A DNA stretch of 64,000 nt from Aeromonas dhakensis. Lineage in GTDB: Bacteria > Pseudomonadota > Gammaproteobacteria > Enterobacterales > Aeromonadaceae. The translations under genes were made by a program, and so were the position numbers. How positions within the stretch are numbered: the first letter of the stretch is position 1; each line of letters starts with the position of its first letter. The notes beneath the pieces are model-generated. The model saw only the letters and a program-made list of their open reading frames with translations. It had not been told where the DNA came from and made no database searches. The stretch lies in contig NZ_CDBH01000025.1 of NCBI RefSeq assembly GCF_000820305.1, forward strand, positions 62,001 to 126,000, read 5' to 3'. Positions 30,572 to 38,620 of this stretch are shown piece after piece.

Positions 30572-32306
30572 TGGAAGCCTCCGTACGGGCAAGTTTGGTG
30601 GGCACCGCTGGCGGCACCGCGTCGGGACGAATATTGAAGAGTTGCAGCACCCCGCCCATGGCCTCGGCAAACGGCGGGGTCGCCACGGCGCCGCCGTAGT
30701 AGGCATCGCCCTTGGGCTCGTTGATCACCACCACCATGACGAAGCGCGGGTTGCTGGCCGGGGCGAAGCCGGCGAACCAGGCCATGTAATCTTTGCCGTA
30801 GCCGCCGGCCACGGCGACCTTGGCTGTACCACTCTTGCCGCCGACCCGGTAGCCCGGGATCTTGGCTTTCGGAATGGCATTGTCGACCACATACTCCAGC
30901 GCCTGCAGCATGGCGGTGGCGTTGTTGTGGTCGATGACTTGCTCACCCTTGGGCGGCTCGCTCACCTTGACGATGGAGATGGGCACCCGCTTGCCCTTGT
31001 TGGCCAGGGTGGCATAGGCGGAGGCCAGCTGCAGCGGGGTCACCCGCAGGCCATAGCCGAACGACAGAGTGGCCCGTTCGATATCGGACCAGCGCCGGCG
31101 CTGGGGCAGCATGCCGCTGCTCTCGCCCATCAGGCCGCTACCGGTATCCATCCCGAAGCCCACCATGCTGAGGGTGTTGATCATCTCCTGGGCCGGCATC
31201 CGCAGTGCGATGCGCGACATGCCGATGTTGGAGGAGTAGCGCAGGATGTCGTACAGGTTGGTCGCTTTGTGAATACTCACGTCGCGGATCTGCTTGGCCC
31301 CGATGAACAGGGGGCCACCCTGGATGGTGTCCTTCCAGCTGGTGACGCCAGCCTGCAGGGCACTCAGCAGGATCAGGGGTTTGACGGTGGAGCCCGGTTC
31401 ATAGGTGTCGGTCACCACCCGGTTGCGCACCCGGAAACTCTGGTACTGACCGCGGTTGTTGGGGTTGTAGGAGGGGGTATTGACCATGGCGAGCACCTCG
31501 CCGGTCTTCACGTCCAGCATCACCATGGAGCCGGAGGTCGCCTTGTTCTCGTCGGTGGCCCGCTTGAGTGCCCGGTAGGCCAGCGCCTGTACCCGCTGAT
31601 CGATGCTCAGCTGCAGATCGTTGGCGTTCTTGCCCTCTTTCACCAGCCCGAGCCGCTCGATGACCCGACCCTGCCGGTCCTTGCGCACCCGCATCTCGCC
31701 CGGGGTCGCGGTCAGCCATTCGTCATAGCTGCGCTCGATCCCCTCGATGCCATGCCCATCGATGTTGGTCACCCCCACCAGATGGGCGCTGATCTCGCCG
31801 GTCGGATAGAAACGGCGCGACTCCGGACGCAGGTAGATGCCGCCCAGCTTGAGCCCCTTGATGTACTCAGACACCGCCGGCGTCACCTGCCGCTGCAGGT
31901 AGACGAAGCGCTTGCTCGGGTTGGATATGCGGTGCTTGAGGGTATTGATGTCGAGCTTGAGCACGGCGGAGAGCGCCATCCAGGCGCGTTCGTTGTGGAT
32001 GGCACCGGATTCATGCACCGTCTTGGGATCGGCCCACACCGCTTCGACCGGTACCGACACCGCCAGCTGTTCGCCGTTGCGATCGGTGATCATGCCACGC
32101 ACCGCCTGGGTGGAGGTGGTGCGCAGCGAGCGCATGTCCCCCTCCTGACGCAGCCTGTCCGGGTCGATCACCTGGATCCAGGCCAGCCGCAGGATCAAGC
32201 CGGCAAACGCAATGCCGATGAAAAACACCAGTGTGCGAAAGCGCCACGGATAGAGTGACGGAGCTTTGACCTTGGGTTGGGCCTTGGCGGATGCCTTGCG
32301 TTTCAT
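30552..32306 (-). CDS. ftsI: penicillin-binding protein 3, septal transpeptidase FtsI
   Basis: Class B PBP that crosslinks septal peptidoglycan with FtsW. The ATG at 32306 (MKRKASAKAQPKVKAPSLYP) gives 584 aa (E. coli 588). One membrane anchor lies at about 25-45. Transpeptidase motifs: S306-T-V-K (EPGSTVKP), S358-S-N (YSSN) and K491-S-G-T. The first four bases overlap the ftsL stop (ATGA). It is a target of beta-lactams such as aztreonam in related bacteria. Confidence 0.97.
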   Translation of the reverse strand: MKRKASAKAQPKVKAPSLYPWRFRTLVFFIGIAFAGLILRLAWIQVIDPDRLRQEGDMRSLRTTSTQAVRGMITDRNGEQLAVSVPVEAVWADPKTVHESGAIHNERAWMALSAVLKLDINTLKHRISNPSKRFVYLQRQVTPAVSEYIKGLKLGGIYLRPESRRFYPTGEISAHLVGVTNIDGHGIEGIERSYDEWLTATPGEMRVRKDRQGRVIERLGLVKEGKNANDLQLSIDQRVQALAYRALKRATDENKATSGSMVMLDVKTGEVLAMVNTPSYNPNNRGQYQSFRVRNRVVTDTYEPGSTVKPLILLSALQAGVTSWKDTIQGGPLFIGAKQIRDVSIHKATNLYDILRYSSNIGMSRIALRMPAQEMINTLSMVGFGMDTGSGLMGESSGMLPQRRRWSDIERATLSFGYGLRVTPLQLASAYATLANKGKRVPISIVKVSEPPKGEQVIDHNNATAMLQALEYVVDNAIPKAKIPGYRVGGKSGTAKVAVAGGYGKDYMAWFAGFAPASNPRFVMVVVINEPKGDAYYGGAVATPPFAEAMGGVLQLFNIRPDAVPPAVPTKLARTEASNVVPRT

Positions 32307-32617
32307 GGTTGTGTAATTACCTTCTCGGTGGTCACCAGCGGGCGAGCCATCTGCAACTTGTCCATGGCCAGACTCGCGACCCGGGAGTGCTCTGCCAGCG
32401 TGCCCTGCTCCAGCAGCAGGTGGCGCCACTCGATGTTGAGCCGATCCTCCTCCGCCATCAGGTCATTCTGCTTGGCGGTGAGGCCGCGAGTCATGTTGGT
32501 CACCAGGATCACGGCAAAGGCGGTGATCAGCACGGCGATGGCCAGCACCACCTGCAGCTTGTGCCGCCAGAGATCGCCGAGGATCTCCCTGGCCAGATGA
32601 ACACGCACCTCGCTCAT
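32303..32617 (-). CDS. ftsL: cell division protein FtsL
   Basis: Small bitopic divisome protein of 104 aa that pairs with FtsB and FtsQ. It has a short cytoplasmic part (MSEVRVHLAREILGDLWRHK), one membrane segment (about 21-40, LQVVLAIAVLITAFAVILV) and a periplasmic leucine-zipper-like helix (about 48-90). The position between rsmH and ftsI confirms the call. It overlaps ftsI by 4 nt and starts 3 bp after the rsmH stop codon. Confidence 0.94.
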   Translation of the reverse strand: MSEVRVHLAREILGDLWRHKLQVVLAIAVLITAFAVILVTNMTRGLTAKQNDLMAEEDRLNIEWRHLLLEQGTLAEHSRVASLAMDKLQMARPLVTTEKVITQP

Positions 32618-32620
32618 GGC

Positions 32621-33559
32621 TTACTCCGCCAGCCGCTGGGCCACCCGCAGCACCGAGCTGCGTGACCGGCTGTTTTCGTTGACTTCATGCTCGGAAGGCT
32701 TGAGCGCCTTGCCGACCGATTTCAGTTTGCGACCGCCGGCCAGCTGGGCCTCGGTCAGCGGAATGCCGTGCGGCACTTCCGGGCCTTTCTCGTGCTTGCG
32801 GATGAAGTGCTTCACCAGCCGGTCTTCCAGCGAGTGGAAGCTGATGACGGAGAGGCGGCCGTGGGGGGCCAGCACTTCCAGGGCCCCGTTGAGTGCGGTC
32901 TCGATCTCGTCCAGTTCGCTGTTGATGTAGATGCGGATGGCCTGGAAGCTGCGGGTGGCAGCGTGCTTGCCCTTTTCCTTGCTCGGATTGACCCGGGCGA
33001 TCATCTCCGCCAGCTGGCGGGTGCGAACATAGGGCTCGGTGACCCGGTCATGCACGATGGCGCGGGCAATCTTCTTGGCAAAGCGCTCCTCGCCAAAGGT
33101 CTTCAGTACCCAGGCGATGTCGTCCACGTCAGCCCTGGCCAGCCATTCGGCGGCGCTCTGACCGGAAGTGGGATCCATCCGCATGTCGAGCGGGCCGTCC
33201 TTCATGAAGCTGAAACCGCGCTCGGCATCGTCCAGCTGGGGGGAAGATACACCCAGATCCAGCAGGAAGCCGTCGACCTTGCCCAGCAGGCCGCGCTCAC
33301 TCAGGTAGGTGGTGATGCCGGAGAAGGGGCCGTGCACGATCTCGAAACGCGGATCCTGGATCTTGGCCGCTTCGGCGATGGCCTGGGGATCCCGATCGAT
33401 GGCGATCAAACGACCATGGGGGCCCAGCAGCTGCAGGATAAGGCGCGAGTGACCGCCCCGGCCAAACGTACCGTCGACGTAGATGCCGTCCGGCTTGATG
33501 GCCAGCCCTTCGACGGCTTCGTGCAGCAGCACTGTGATGTGTTCAGCGGCTTGGGTCAT
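32621..33559 (-). CDS. rsmH: 16S rRNA (cytosine(1402)-N4)-methyltransferase RsmH (MraW)
   Basis: SAM-dependent methyltransferase acting on C1402 of 16S rRNA in the decoding centre; 312 aa (E. coli 313). Family motifs include [29 protein letters not shown] (SAM site), [13 protein letters not shown] and the C-terminal [12 protein letters not shown]. It starts directly after the mraZ stop codon with no gap. Confidence 0.97.
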   Translation of the reverse strand: MTQAAEHITVLLHEAVEGLAIKPDGIYVDGTFGRGGHSRLILQLLGPHGRLIAIDRDPQAIAEAAKIQDPRFEIVHGPFSGITTYLSERGLLGKVDGFLLDLGVSSPQLDDAERGFSFMKDGPLDMRMDPTSGQSAAEWLARADVDDIAWVLKTFGEERFAKKIARAIVHDRVTEPYVRTRQLAEMIARVNPSKEKGKHAATRSFQAIRIYINSELDEIETALNGALEVLAPHGRLSVISFHSLEDRLVKHFIRKHEKGPEVPHGIPLTEAQLAGGRKLKSVGKALKPSEHEVNENSRSRSSVLRVAQRLAE

Positions 33560-34018
33560 TTATAAAGAGAAATCCTGTAGTCGTGGCGAGCTTGCCCAGT
33601 CATCTTCGGGCAGGCCCTGAATGTCGTCATTGACCTGTTGTTGCCAGCGGGCTTCATCCCACAGCTCAAATTTGTTGAGCTGGCCCACCAGCATGATTTT
33701 CTTGTCCAGCCCCGCATGGCTGCGCAGTGGCTGGCTGAGCAGCAGACGGCCATTGCCGTCCAGCTCGCATTCGGTCGCATGCCCGAGCAACAGCCGCTGC
33801 AGGCGGCGCTCAAGGGGATTCATGCTGGAGAGGGTCTTGAGCTTGCGCTCGATCTCTTCCCATTCGTTCAGGGGGTAAAGCAGCAGACAGGGGTGGGCAA
33901 TATCGATAGTGCAGACCAGCTGGCCCTCGCTCTCGTCGCGCAGCCAATCACGGTACTTGGTCGGAATCGCCAATCGCCCCTTGTTGTCCAGGCTGATGGC
34001 ATGCGCACCACGCAACAA
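33560..34018 (-). CDS. mraZ: transcriptional regulator MraZ
   Basis: Double AbrB-like (MraZ/SpoVT) DNA-binding protein of 152 aa (identical to E. coli); represses its own dcw promoter. The two repeats begin [24 protein letters not shown] and, about 75 residues later, [19 protein letters not shown]. The start is TTG at 34018: AGGGA lies seven bases upstream and the next residues align with the E. coli start (MFRGA). No ATG or GTG fits better. Three MraZ boxes lie about 50 bp upstream. Confidence 0.95.
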   Translation of the reverse strand: MLRGAHAISLDNKGRLAIPTKYRDWLRDESEGQLVCTIDIAHPCLLLYPLNEWEEIERKLKTLSSMNPLERRLQRLLLGHATECELDGNGRLLLSQPLRSHAGLDKKIMLVGQLNKFELWDEARWQQQVNDDIQGLPEDDWASSPRLQDFSL

Positions 34019-34067
34019 ATTGCAGTCCCTGAAAATGAGTTAAAGGGGGCAAACCGCCCGATAAAAA

Positions 34068-34091
34068 CCACTTTGATCCACTTTTCCCCAC
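34068..34091 (-). promoter_or_regulatory. MraZ operator, three GTGG repeats with 10-bp spacing
   Basis: Minus strand carries GTGG at 34088-34091, 34078-34081 and 34068-34071, that is TGGGG, TGGAT and TGGTT separated by 5-nt spacers. This matches the known MraZ binding pattern of TGGGN repeats. The boxes lie just downstream of the -10, across the expected start site, as needed for autorepression. Confidence 0.82.
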
Positions 34092-34096
34092 CTTGA

Positions 34097-34125
34097 AGTT
34101 TAAGGACGTGCTGAGGGCTTTTCAA
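34097..34125 (-). promoter_or_regulatory. dcw promoter (Pmra)
   Basis: Minus strand TTGAAA (34120-34125), 17-bp spacer, TAAACT (34097-34102). The MraZ boxes begin 5 bp downstream. The remaining 34126-34258 is AT-rich with no further gene. Confidence 0.65.
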
Positions 34126-34258
34126 GCGAGGATCTCGGGCATGGGGAACATATTGACGCAGCATTTTCGCAGCGGGGATTAAATGAGTTGATTTTCCACA
34201 ACTTATTTACGAGAAGGCACTATTGATTAATTAACGGCCAGTATGAAGACCGCTCTAA

Positions 34259-34555
34259 TCAGGGGGAAATAATGAAGCGATAGAGTACCACGGTACACAG
34301 GATGATGCTGACCCCAACCACGGGGTAGATGATATAACCGTCACCAGCCCGGCGAGCTCGCAGGCATACCAACTGGCAAAGCAGAAGATTGTAGATAATC
34401 AGCAGGAAGGTCAGCAGGATATTGACGCCAAATGCCAGTTCCCCGGCATGCATGACATAAAGCCCCATCAATACAAAATTGGCGAGAATCAAATACAGTA
34501 GAAACTTCTGGAGTGCCTTGCCCGCTTTTGGGGTCTTTTTTACTCGTGCTATCAT
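34259..34555 (-). CDS. small membrane protein of unknown function, three predicted helices
   Basis: 98 aa from the ATG at 34555 (MIARVKKTPKAGKALQKF); AGGA lies ten bases upstream. A GTG three codons earlier is less likely. Hydrophobic segments lie at about 17-35 (KFLLYLILANFVLMGLYVM), 41-64 (VNILLTFLLIIYNLLLCQLV) and 76-96 (VVGVSIILCTVVLYRFII). The basic N-terminus suggests N-in topology. I do not recognise the family. It lies upstream of mraZ, on the same strand but outside the dcw promoter, and is divergent from the lytic transglycosylase. Confidence 0.7.
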   Translation of the reverse strand: MIARVKKTPKAGKALQKFLLYLILANFVLMGLYVMHAGELAFGVNILLTFLLIIYNLLLCQLVCLRARRAGDGYIIYPVVGVSIILCTVVLYRFIISP

Positions 34556-34662
34556 GCTTATCACGTCCTGGATTCCACATGAACAGTCGACAAAAATTAT
34601 CGAAAACTGTTGAGATACATCATGTTTTTATTCTCTAATGCTATTTGCCTCCCCCTCATATC

Positions 34663-35667
34663 ATGAGTCGCTCTCTCGGTTGGCTAGTTAGCGTTCTATT
34701 ACTGACCTCTCCCTATTGTTATTCTTATCATAACTATCACTGGCAGGCTGGTTTTCCTACCCCAATTCAGGGAAAAGGAGCCGAACTGGTCACTCAGCAA
34801 ACACAGTTTCTGTTGAAGCAACGCGATCACCTGCAAAGACGACTGACACAGTCCCAGCCCATGATCCGCTGGGTTGCAGATCAGGTCAGCGCTCGCAAGT
34901 TGCCCCGTATGCTGGCCTTTTTACCACTGATAGAGAGCAGTTATCGGCTAGATGTGATATCGGCAGCAGGCGCTGCTGGCCCCTGGCAACTGATGCCCGA
35001 TACAGCTGCACGCTTTTCCATTCCTATGCAACCGGGCTTTGATGGGCGCTATTCGCTACCGCTTGCTACCGATGCTGCTCTCTCCTATCTCGGCTGGCTT
35101 CATCAGTTTTTCGGCCAGGACTGGCTGCTGGCACTGGCAGCCTATAACGCAGGAGAAGGGAGAGTCTTGAAAGCGGTACTCGATGCAGGCACCCGAAATA
35201 TATGGGAGCTGCAACTGCCTATGGAAACACGCCTGTATGTGGCGCGCTTTATTGCCTTGGCACAGTTGCTTGACCGGTCGGAACAGCACCAGATCACCCT
35301 ACCCTCCTGGCAAGCAGGGGAAAATATTCAGGTTGCCATACACCCTGGCAGTTGTTCCCTGTTGCAATGGGCCATGGCAAAGGGGGTCACGATGAATGAA
35401 GCAAGCCGCTGGAATCCGGCATGGCAGCTTCCCGATGCCCCCGGGGTCACCAACTGTCCCATCGTCTACAGCCGGGGAGGTTCTCCTGCACCGACACACC
35501 AAAACAGTAAGCAGGTGTTTTACAAGGCAGTGTCGCTGGAAGGTTTGCACGACCCTCTGCTGCTGCAGGCAGCAAGAGGGCTGGATATGAGCAAGGGTTC
35601 GGTCAGGCTGGAGGCGTTGCAGGATCCACTGGGATTGGAGACGAAACGCCCGCCTCTGGTACCATGA
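34663..35667 (+). CDS. lytic transglycosylase, MltD-like SLT domain (family 1), no LysM
   Basis: Periplasmic or outer-membrane-associated enzyme that cleaves MurNAc-GlcNAc bonds with 1,6-anhydro product. The ATG at 34663 gives 334 aa with a signal peptide (SLGWLVSVLLLTSPYCYS); there is a Cys near its end but no clean lipobox. The SLT domain has catalytic E91 in PLIESSYRLD, then AAGAAGPWQLMPDTAARF and LAAYNAGEGRVLKAV, the MltD-type arrangement. The C-terminal part (about 205-300) lacks clear LysM repeats. Its GC content looks lower than the flanks. Its last 65 bp overlap, tail to tail, the PilZ-like gene. It lies beside the lateral flagellar locus. Confidence 0.82.
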   Translation: MSRSLGWLVSVLLLTSPYCYSYHNYHWQAGFPTPIQGKGAELVTQQTQFLLKQRDHLQRRLTQSQPMIRWVADQVSARKLPRMLAFLPLIESSYRLDVISAAGAAGPWQLMPDTAARFSIPMQPGFDGRYSLPLATDAALSYLGWLHQFFGQDWLLALAAYNAGEGRVLKAVLDAGTRNIWELQLPMETRLYVARFIALAQLLDRSEQHQITLPSWQAGENIQVAIHPGSCSLLQWAMAKGVTMNEASRWNPAWQLPDAPGVTNCPIVYSRGGSPAPTHQNSKQVFYKAVSLEGLHDPLLLQAARGLDMSKGSVRLEALQDPLGLETKRPPLVP

Positions 35668-36073
35668 AACAGTGTCGCCAGTGACTCAATACCGGTGATA
35701 AATCGACTGACTCGGGCTCCGACCAGCGGGCACCATAAAAACTCAGATACTGTCCGATGGGGCGACGATGGGTGATGTGGCAATCAAGCACAATTCGTGG
35801 CGAGAGCGATAAGGCAACTATTTCGGGCAAGACAAAACGGGCCGGCGCAAGAAAACCTACCCCACCGGGACCAATGTCCTTGATCACGGCTCTGCCGATA
35901 CTCTTGTCAAACAACAAACCCGATACCAGCAACCTTGCTGCAATACCACAGCTCTGTGACTCCAGGGGCGTAGTGCCATCATGTAGATACCAGCGGGGTA
36001 GCTTGCGCCGGGGATCATTGAATTCGGTCGATATTGATGGCCCTGCTTCAAGGTTGTTCATGAGACGTTTCAT
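35603..36073 (-). CDS. PilZ-like domain protein at the end of the lateral motor operon
   Basis: 156 aa, soluble. A PilZ-like core is visible: an RxxxR element at R23-K-L-P-R27, about 40 residues before D66-I-G-P-G-G71, which fits the (D/N)xSxxG element with Ser replaced by Gly. Strands such as FVLPEIVALSLSPRIVLDCHITHR and YLSFYGARW follow. If it binds c-di-GMP it could act on the LafT/LafU motor in the manner of YcgR, but this is inference. The ATG at 36073 overlaps lafU by 26 nt (an ATG at 36061 would overlap by 14), so it is cotranscribed with lafU. It overlaps the transglycosylase gene by 65 bp at the 3' end. Confidence 0.68.
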   Translation of the reverse strand: MKRLMNNLEAGPSISTEFNDPRRKLPRWYLHDGTTPLESQSCGIAARLLVSGLLFDKSIGRAVIKDIGPGGVGFLAPARFVLPEIVALSLSPRIVLDCHITHRRPIGQYLSFYGARWSEPESVDLSPVLSHWRHCFMVPEAGVSSPIPVDPATPPA

Positions 36074-36995
36074 CCTTGGCCTGTTTCACGGCCGCTTGCG
36101 TTTGTGCACTGAACAACTGTTCCAGATTTTTTTCTGCCTGACTGGTCATGATCAACAGCTCGATTCGACGGTTCTGGCTGCCCCGAGGATCGGCGGTGTT
36201 TTCCAGCATGGTATCCGACATGGCCACCACCTGTCCCACTCGTTCCGGAGGCATGCCACCCGCCAGCAAGACACGTCTAGCCATCATGGCTCGATCCGAG
36301 GAGAGCTCCCAGTTGCTGTAGTTGTCCCCGGCAAAGGGGGTGCTGTCGGTATGGCCCGAGATCATGATGCGGTTTTCAACCCGTTGAAAAATCGGTGCCA
36401 ATGCCATCAGCATGTGCCGGAAGAAAGGGCTGATACGGGCACTACCCCGGCTGTACATCTCCCGATCGTCATCATCACGGATCAGGATCCGCAAGCCCTG
36501 CGGTACCAGCTGCAACTCCAGATTATTTTTGGCCTGCATCTGCTCGGCCAGAGAACCAATGAAGCCGGCCAGCTGCTTCATCTGGGCTTCCCCTTCAATC
36601 TTGCCGGCCAGCAGGCTCTCATACCCACCACTGACGCCATCAGAAAAGATGCTGCGATCTCGCTGCATATGTCTCGGCATGCGCTGCCCCTGCTCCACAA
36701 ATTTAGGGCTTAGCTCCTCCAGTACAGAAGGGTTGCCACCCAGATCTACCGGATAAGGACTATTGCTGATGTCGAACGGGTTGGCCTCACTGTCCATGAT
36801 GCTGTAATCACGCAAGCGGCTGGCGACGACTTCTCGCTCCTCCTGGCTGGAGACAGCCAGGATCCATAGCACCATGAAAAATGCCATCATCGCCAAAGTA
36901 AAATCGGCAAAGGCGACTTTCCAGGCCCCTCCTCCTTTGGGGCCGCTGCTGCGCCGCTGCTGGCGCTTGATGATGATCTGCTCGTGATTACGCAT
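36048..36995 (-). CDS. lafU: lateral flagellar motor stator protein LafU (MotB family)
   Basis: Peptidoglycan-anchored stator subunit, 315 aa. It has one membrane segment (about 28-50) with the proton-carrying Asp in VAFADFTLAMMAFFMVLWIL. The C-terminal OmpA/MotB domain (about 195-300) has RIMISGHTDSTPF and LSSDRAMMARRVLL. The ATG shares one base with the lafT stop codon. In Aeromonas the lateral motor is proton-driven. Confidence 0.95.
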   Translation of the reverse strand: MRNHEQIIIKRQQRRSSGPKGGGAWKVAFADFTLAMMAFFMVLWILAVSSQEEREVVASRLRDYSIMDSEANPFDISNSPYPVDLGGNPSVLEELSPKFVEQGQRMPRHMQRDRSIFSDGVSGGYESLLAGKIEGEAQMKQLAGFIGSLAEQMQAKNNLELQLVPQGLRILIRDDDDREMYSRGSARISPFFRHMLMALAPIFQRVENRIMISGHTDSTPFAGDNYSNWELSSDRAMMARRVLLAGGMPPERVGQVVAMSDTMLENTADPRGSQNRRIELLIMTSQAEKNLEQLFSAQTQAAVKQAKDETSHEQP

Positions 36996-37852
36996 TACAT
37001 GGCCCTGTTCGTTACCCAGTCTTCCAGTTCAAGGAAACTGGGCTTCACGTCAGGCTCCAGCATCTTGCGACCTGAATCGACGGAAATCAGCGGCGTCTTG
37101 CCACGTAGCTGGGCAATCAGGATGGATTTGATGCACATCAGCAGCCCGATCCGGCGCTTGACCATCTCTTCCATGGCATTGCTGATGGGCTCCAGCAGGC
37201 AGTAACAGAGGAAGATACCGATAAAGGTGCCGACCAGTGCGGCAGCAACATGCACTCCGATATTGCTCAGAGGGCCATCCAACTGCTGCATGGTGATGAT
37301 GATCCCCATCACGGCCGCCAGGATACCAAACCCAGGGCAGGCTTCTCCGGTCTTGTGCAGAGCATGTGCCGGCTTGAGCATGTCTTCCTCGATCGCCATG
37401 ATCTCCTGCTCCAGCACGGTATCCAGTTCATGCGGGGTGATCTTGCCCATGCCCAGCAAACGCAAGTTGTCGATGATGAAACCCAGTAACTGCGGATCTT
37501 CCGAAATCTGTGGATACATCAGGAAGACCGAACTCTGCTGCGGGTTCTCGATATGCTCGTCCAGTGCCTTCATACCCTTGTTGCGGGTCTCTTCCAGCAA
37601 TTGATGCATCAGTGTCAGCAACTCGCGATAAACCTCCTTCTCCTCCTTGTTGGATTTGAAGCATTGTTTCATCTGCCGCCACATCTCGTGCATCACCTCC
37701 TTCGAATTACCCAGGAACATGGAGCCTGCCGCGGCCCCAATGATGATGATCAACTCGGCTGGTTGCCACAAAGCAACGGGGTTGCCGCCCGCCATCATGA
37801 AACCGCCCAGCACACAAATGAAAATGACGCCGAGGCCTATCTGTTTTTGCAT
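36995..37852 (-). CDS. lafT: lateral flagellar motor stator protein LafT (MotA family)
   Basis: Proton-channel stator subunit, 285 aa from the ATG at 37852 (MQKQIGLGVIFICVLGGFM), which has GGGAG five bases upstream; a TTG seven codons earlier is rejected. Four hydrophobic segments are visible: about 3-21, 28-46, and a later pair around PGFGILAAVMGIIITMQ and VGTFIGIFLCYCLLEP. The cytoplasmic loop between them should contact lateral FliG. Confidence 0.94.
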   Translation of the reverse strand: MQKQIGLGVIFICVLGGFMMAGGNPVALWQPAELIIIIGAAAGSMFLGNSKEVMHEMWRQMKQCFKSNKEEKEVYRELLTLMHQLLEETRNKGMKALDEHIENPQQSSVFLMYPQISEDPQLLGFIIDNLRLLGMGKITPHELDTVLEQEIMAIEEDMLKPAHALHKTGEACPGFGILAAVMGIIITMQQLDGPLSNIGVHVAAALVGTFIGIFLCYCLLEPISNAMEEMVKRRIGLLMCIKSILIAQLRGKTPLISVDSGRKMLEPDVKPSFLELEDWVTNRAM

Positions 37853-37876
37853 GAATGCTCCCGCAGAATTCAATGA

Positions 37877-37898
37877 GCCTCACCACTAGTGGTGAGGC
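37877..37898. repeat. 22-bp perfect palindrome in the lafS-lafT gap
   Basis: GCCTCACCACT and its exact complement form a perfect 22-bp palindrome between the lafS stop codon and the lafT start. There is no T-run, so it is not a typical terminator. It may be an mRNA hairpin that sets relative lafS/lafT expression, or a protein site. Confidence 0.5.
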
Positions 37899-37899
37899 G

Positions 37900-38613
37900 T
37901 TAGTATATGGAGTCGACCAAACGTTGCTTGAGCTGTAGAACACACTGCTTGTGCAACTGACAAACCCGAGATTCCGTCAGCCCCAGCACCAGGGCAATCT
38001 CTTTCATGTTCAGTTCTTGCTGATAGTAGAGGGAGAGCAGCAGCTGCTCGCGCTTGTCCAGCGAGGTCAGCACCTTGCTGATGGTCATAGCCATGTCGAC
38101 ATCATCGGATTCCGTGGTCGGAGCCTTGCCACCATTTTCCAACCACTCTTCCAGGCTCTGAAGGGCCTCGGCCTGGCTGGCATAAGCCAGTTGGCGCACT
38201 TCTTCAATGGTGCACTCCAATGCGGTGGCCAGTTCCAGCTCCGACGGAGGACGTCCAAGCCGGTTGTGTAACTCTCGCTGGGTTTGATTGTGGCTATGCA
38301 CCTGCTGACGCAACTGACGGGGGCGCCAATCCAGGCGACGCAGTTCATCCAGCATGGCCCCACGGATCCGCTTGAAGGCGTAGCTTTCGAACTGGGCATC
38401 CGGCTCACTGTCGTAACGACGCCAAGCTTCCAGCAGACCCATCATGCCCACCTGTTCCATGTCTTCCTGGTCGAAGCAGGCGGAAACCTGACTGCGCAAA
38501 TGGCTGGCAGCCCGTTTAACCAGTGGCAGATAACGGGTCAGAATGGCCTGTTCGCCCGTGCGGGGGGGAGAGGAAACAAATTCTTGCGGGCTATCCCAGT
38601 CGATATCCATCAT
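37900..38613 (-). CDS. lafS: lateral flagellar sigma factor LafS (sigma-28 / FliA family)
   Basis: Sigma-28 specific for late lateral genes such as lafA, 237 aa. Region 2 includes LPLVKRAASHLRSQV, FDQEDMEQVGMMGLLEAWRRYD and AFKRIRGAMLDELRRLDWRPR. Region 4 ends MKEIALVLGLTESRVCQLHKQCVLQLK. The lateral FlgM encoded at 56553 is its expected anti-sigma partner. It lies 7 bp after lafF. Confidence 0.95.
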   Translation of the reverse strand: MMDIDWDSPQEFVSSPPRTGEQAILTRYLPLVKRAASHLRSQVSACFDQEDMEQVGMMGLLEAWRRYDSEPDAQFESYAFKRIRGAMLDELRRLDWRPRQLRQQVHSHNQTQRELHNRLGRPPSELELATALECTIEEVRQLAYASQAEALQSLEEWLENGGKAPTTESDDVDMAMTISKVLTSLDKREQLLLSLYYQQELNMKEIALVLGLTESRVCQLHKQCVLQLKQRLVDSIY

Positions 38614-38620
38614 GACGTCG

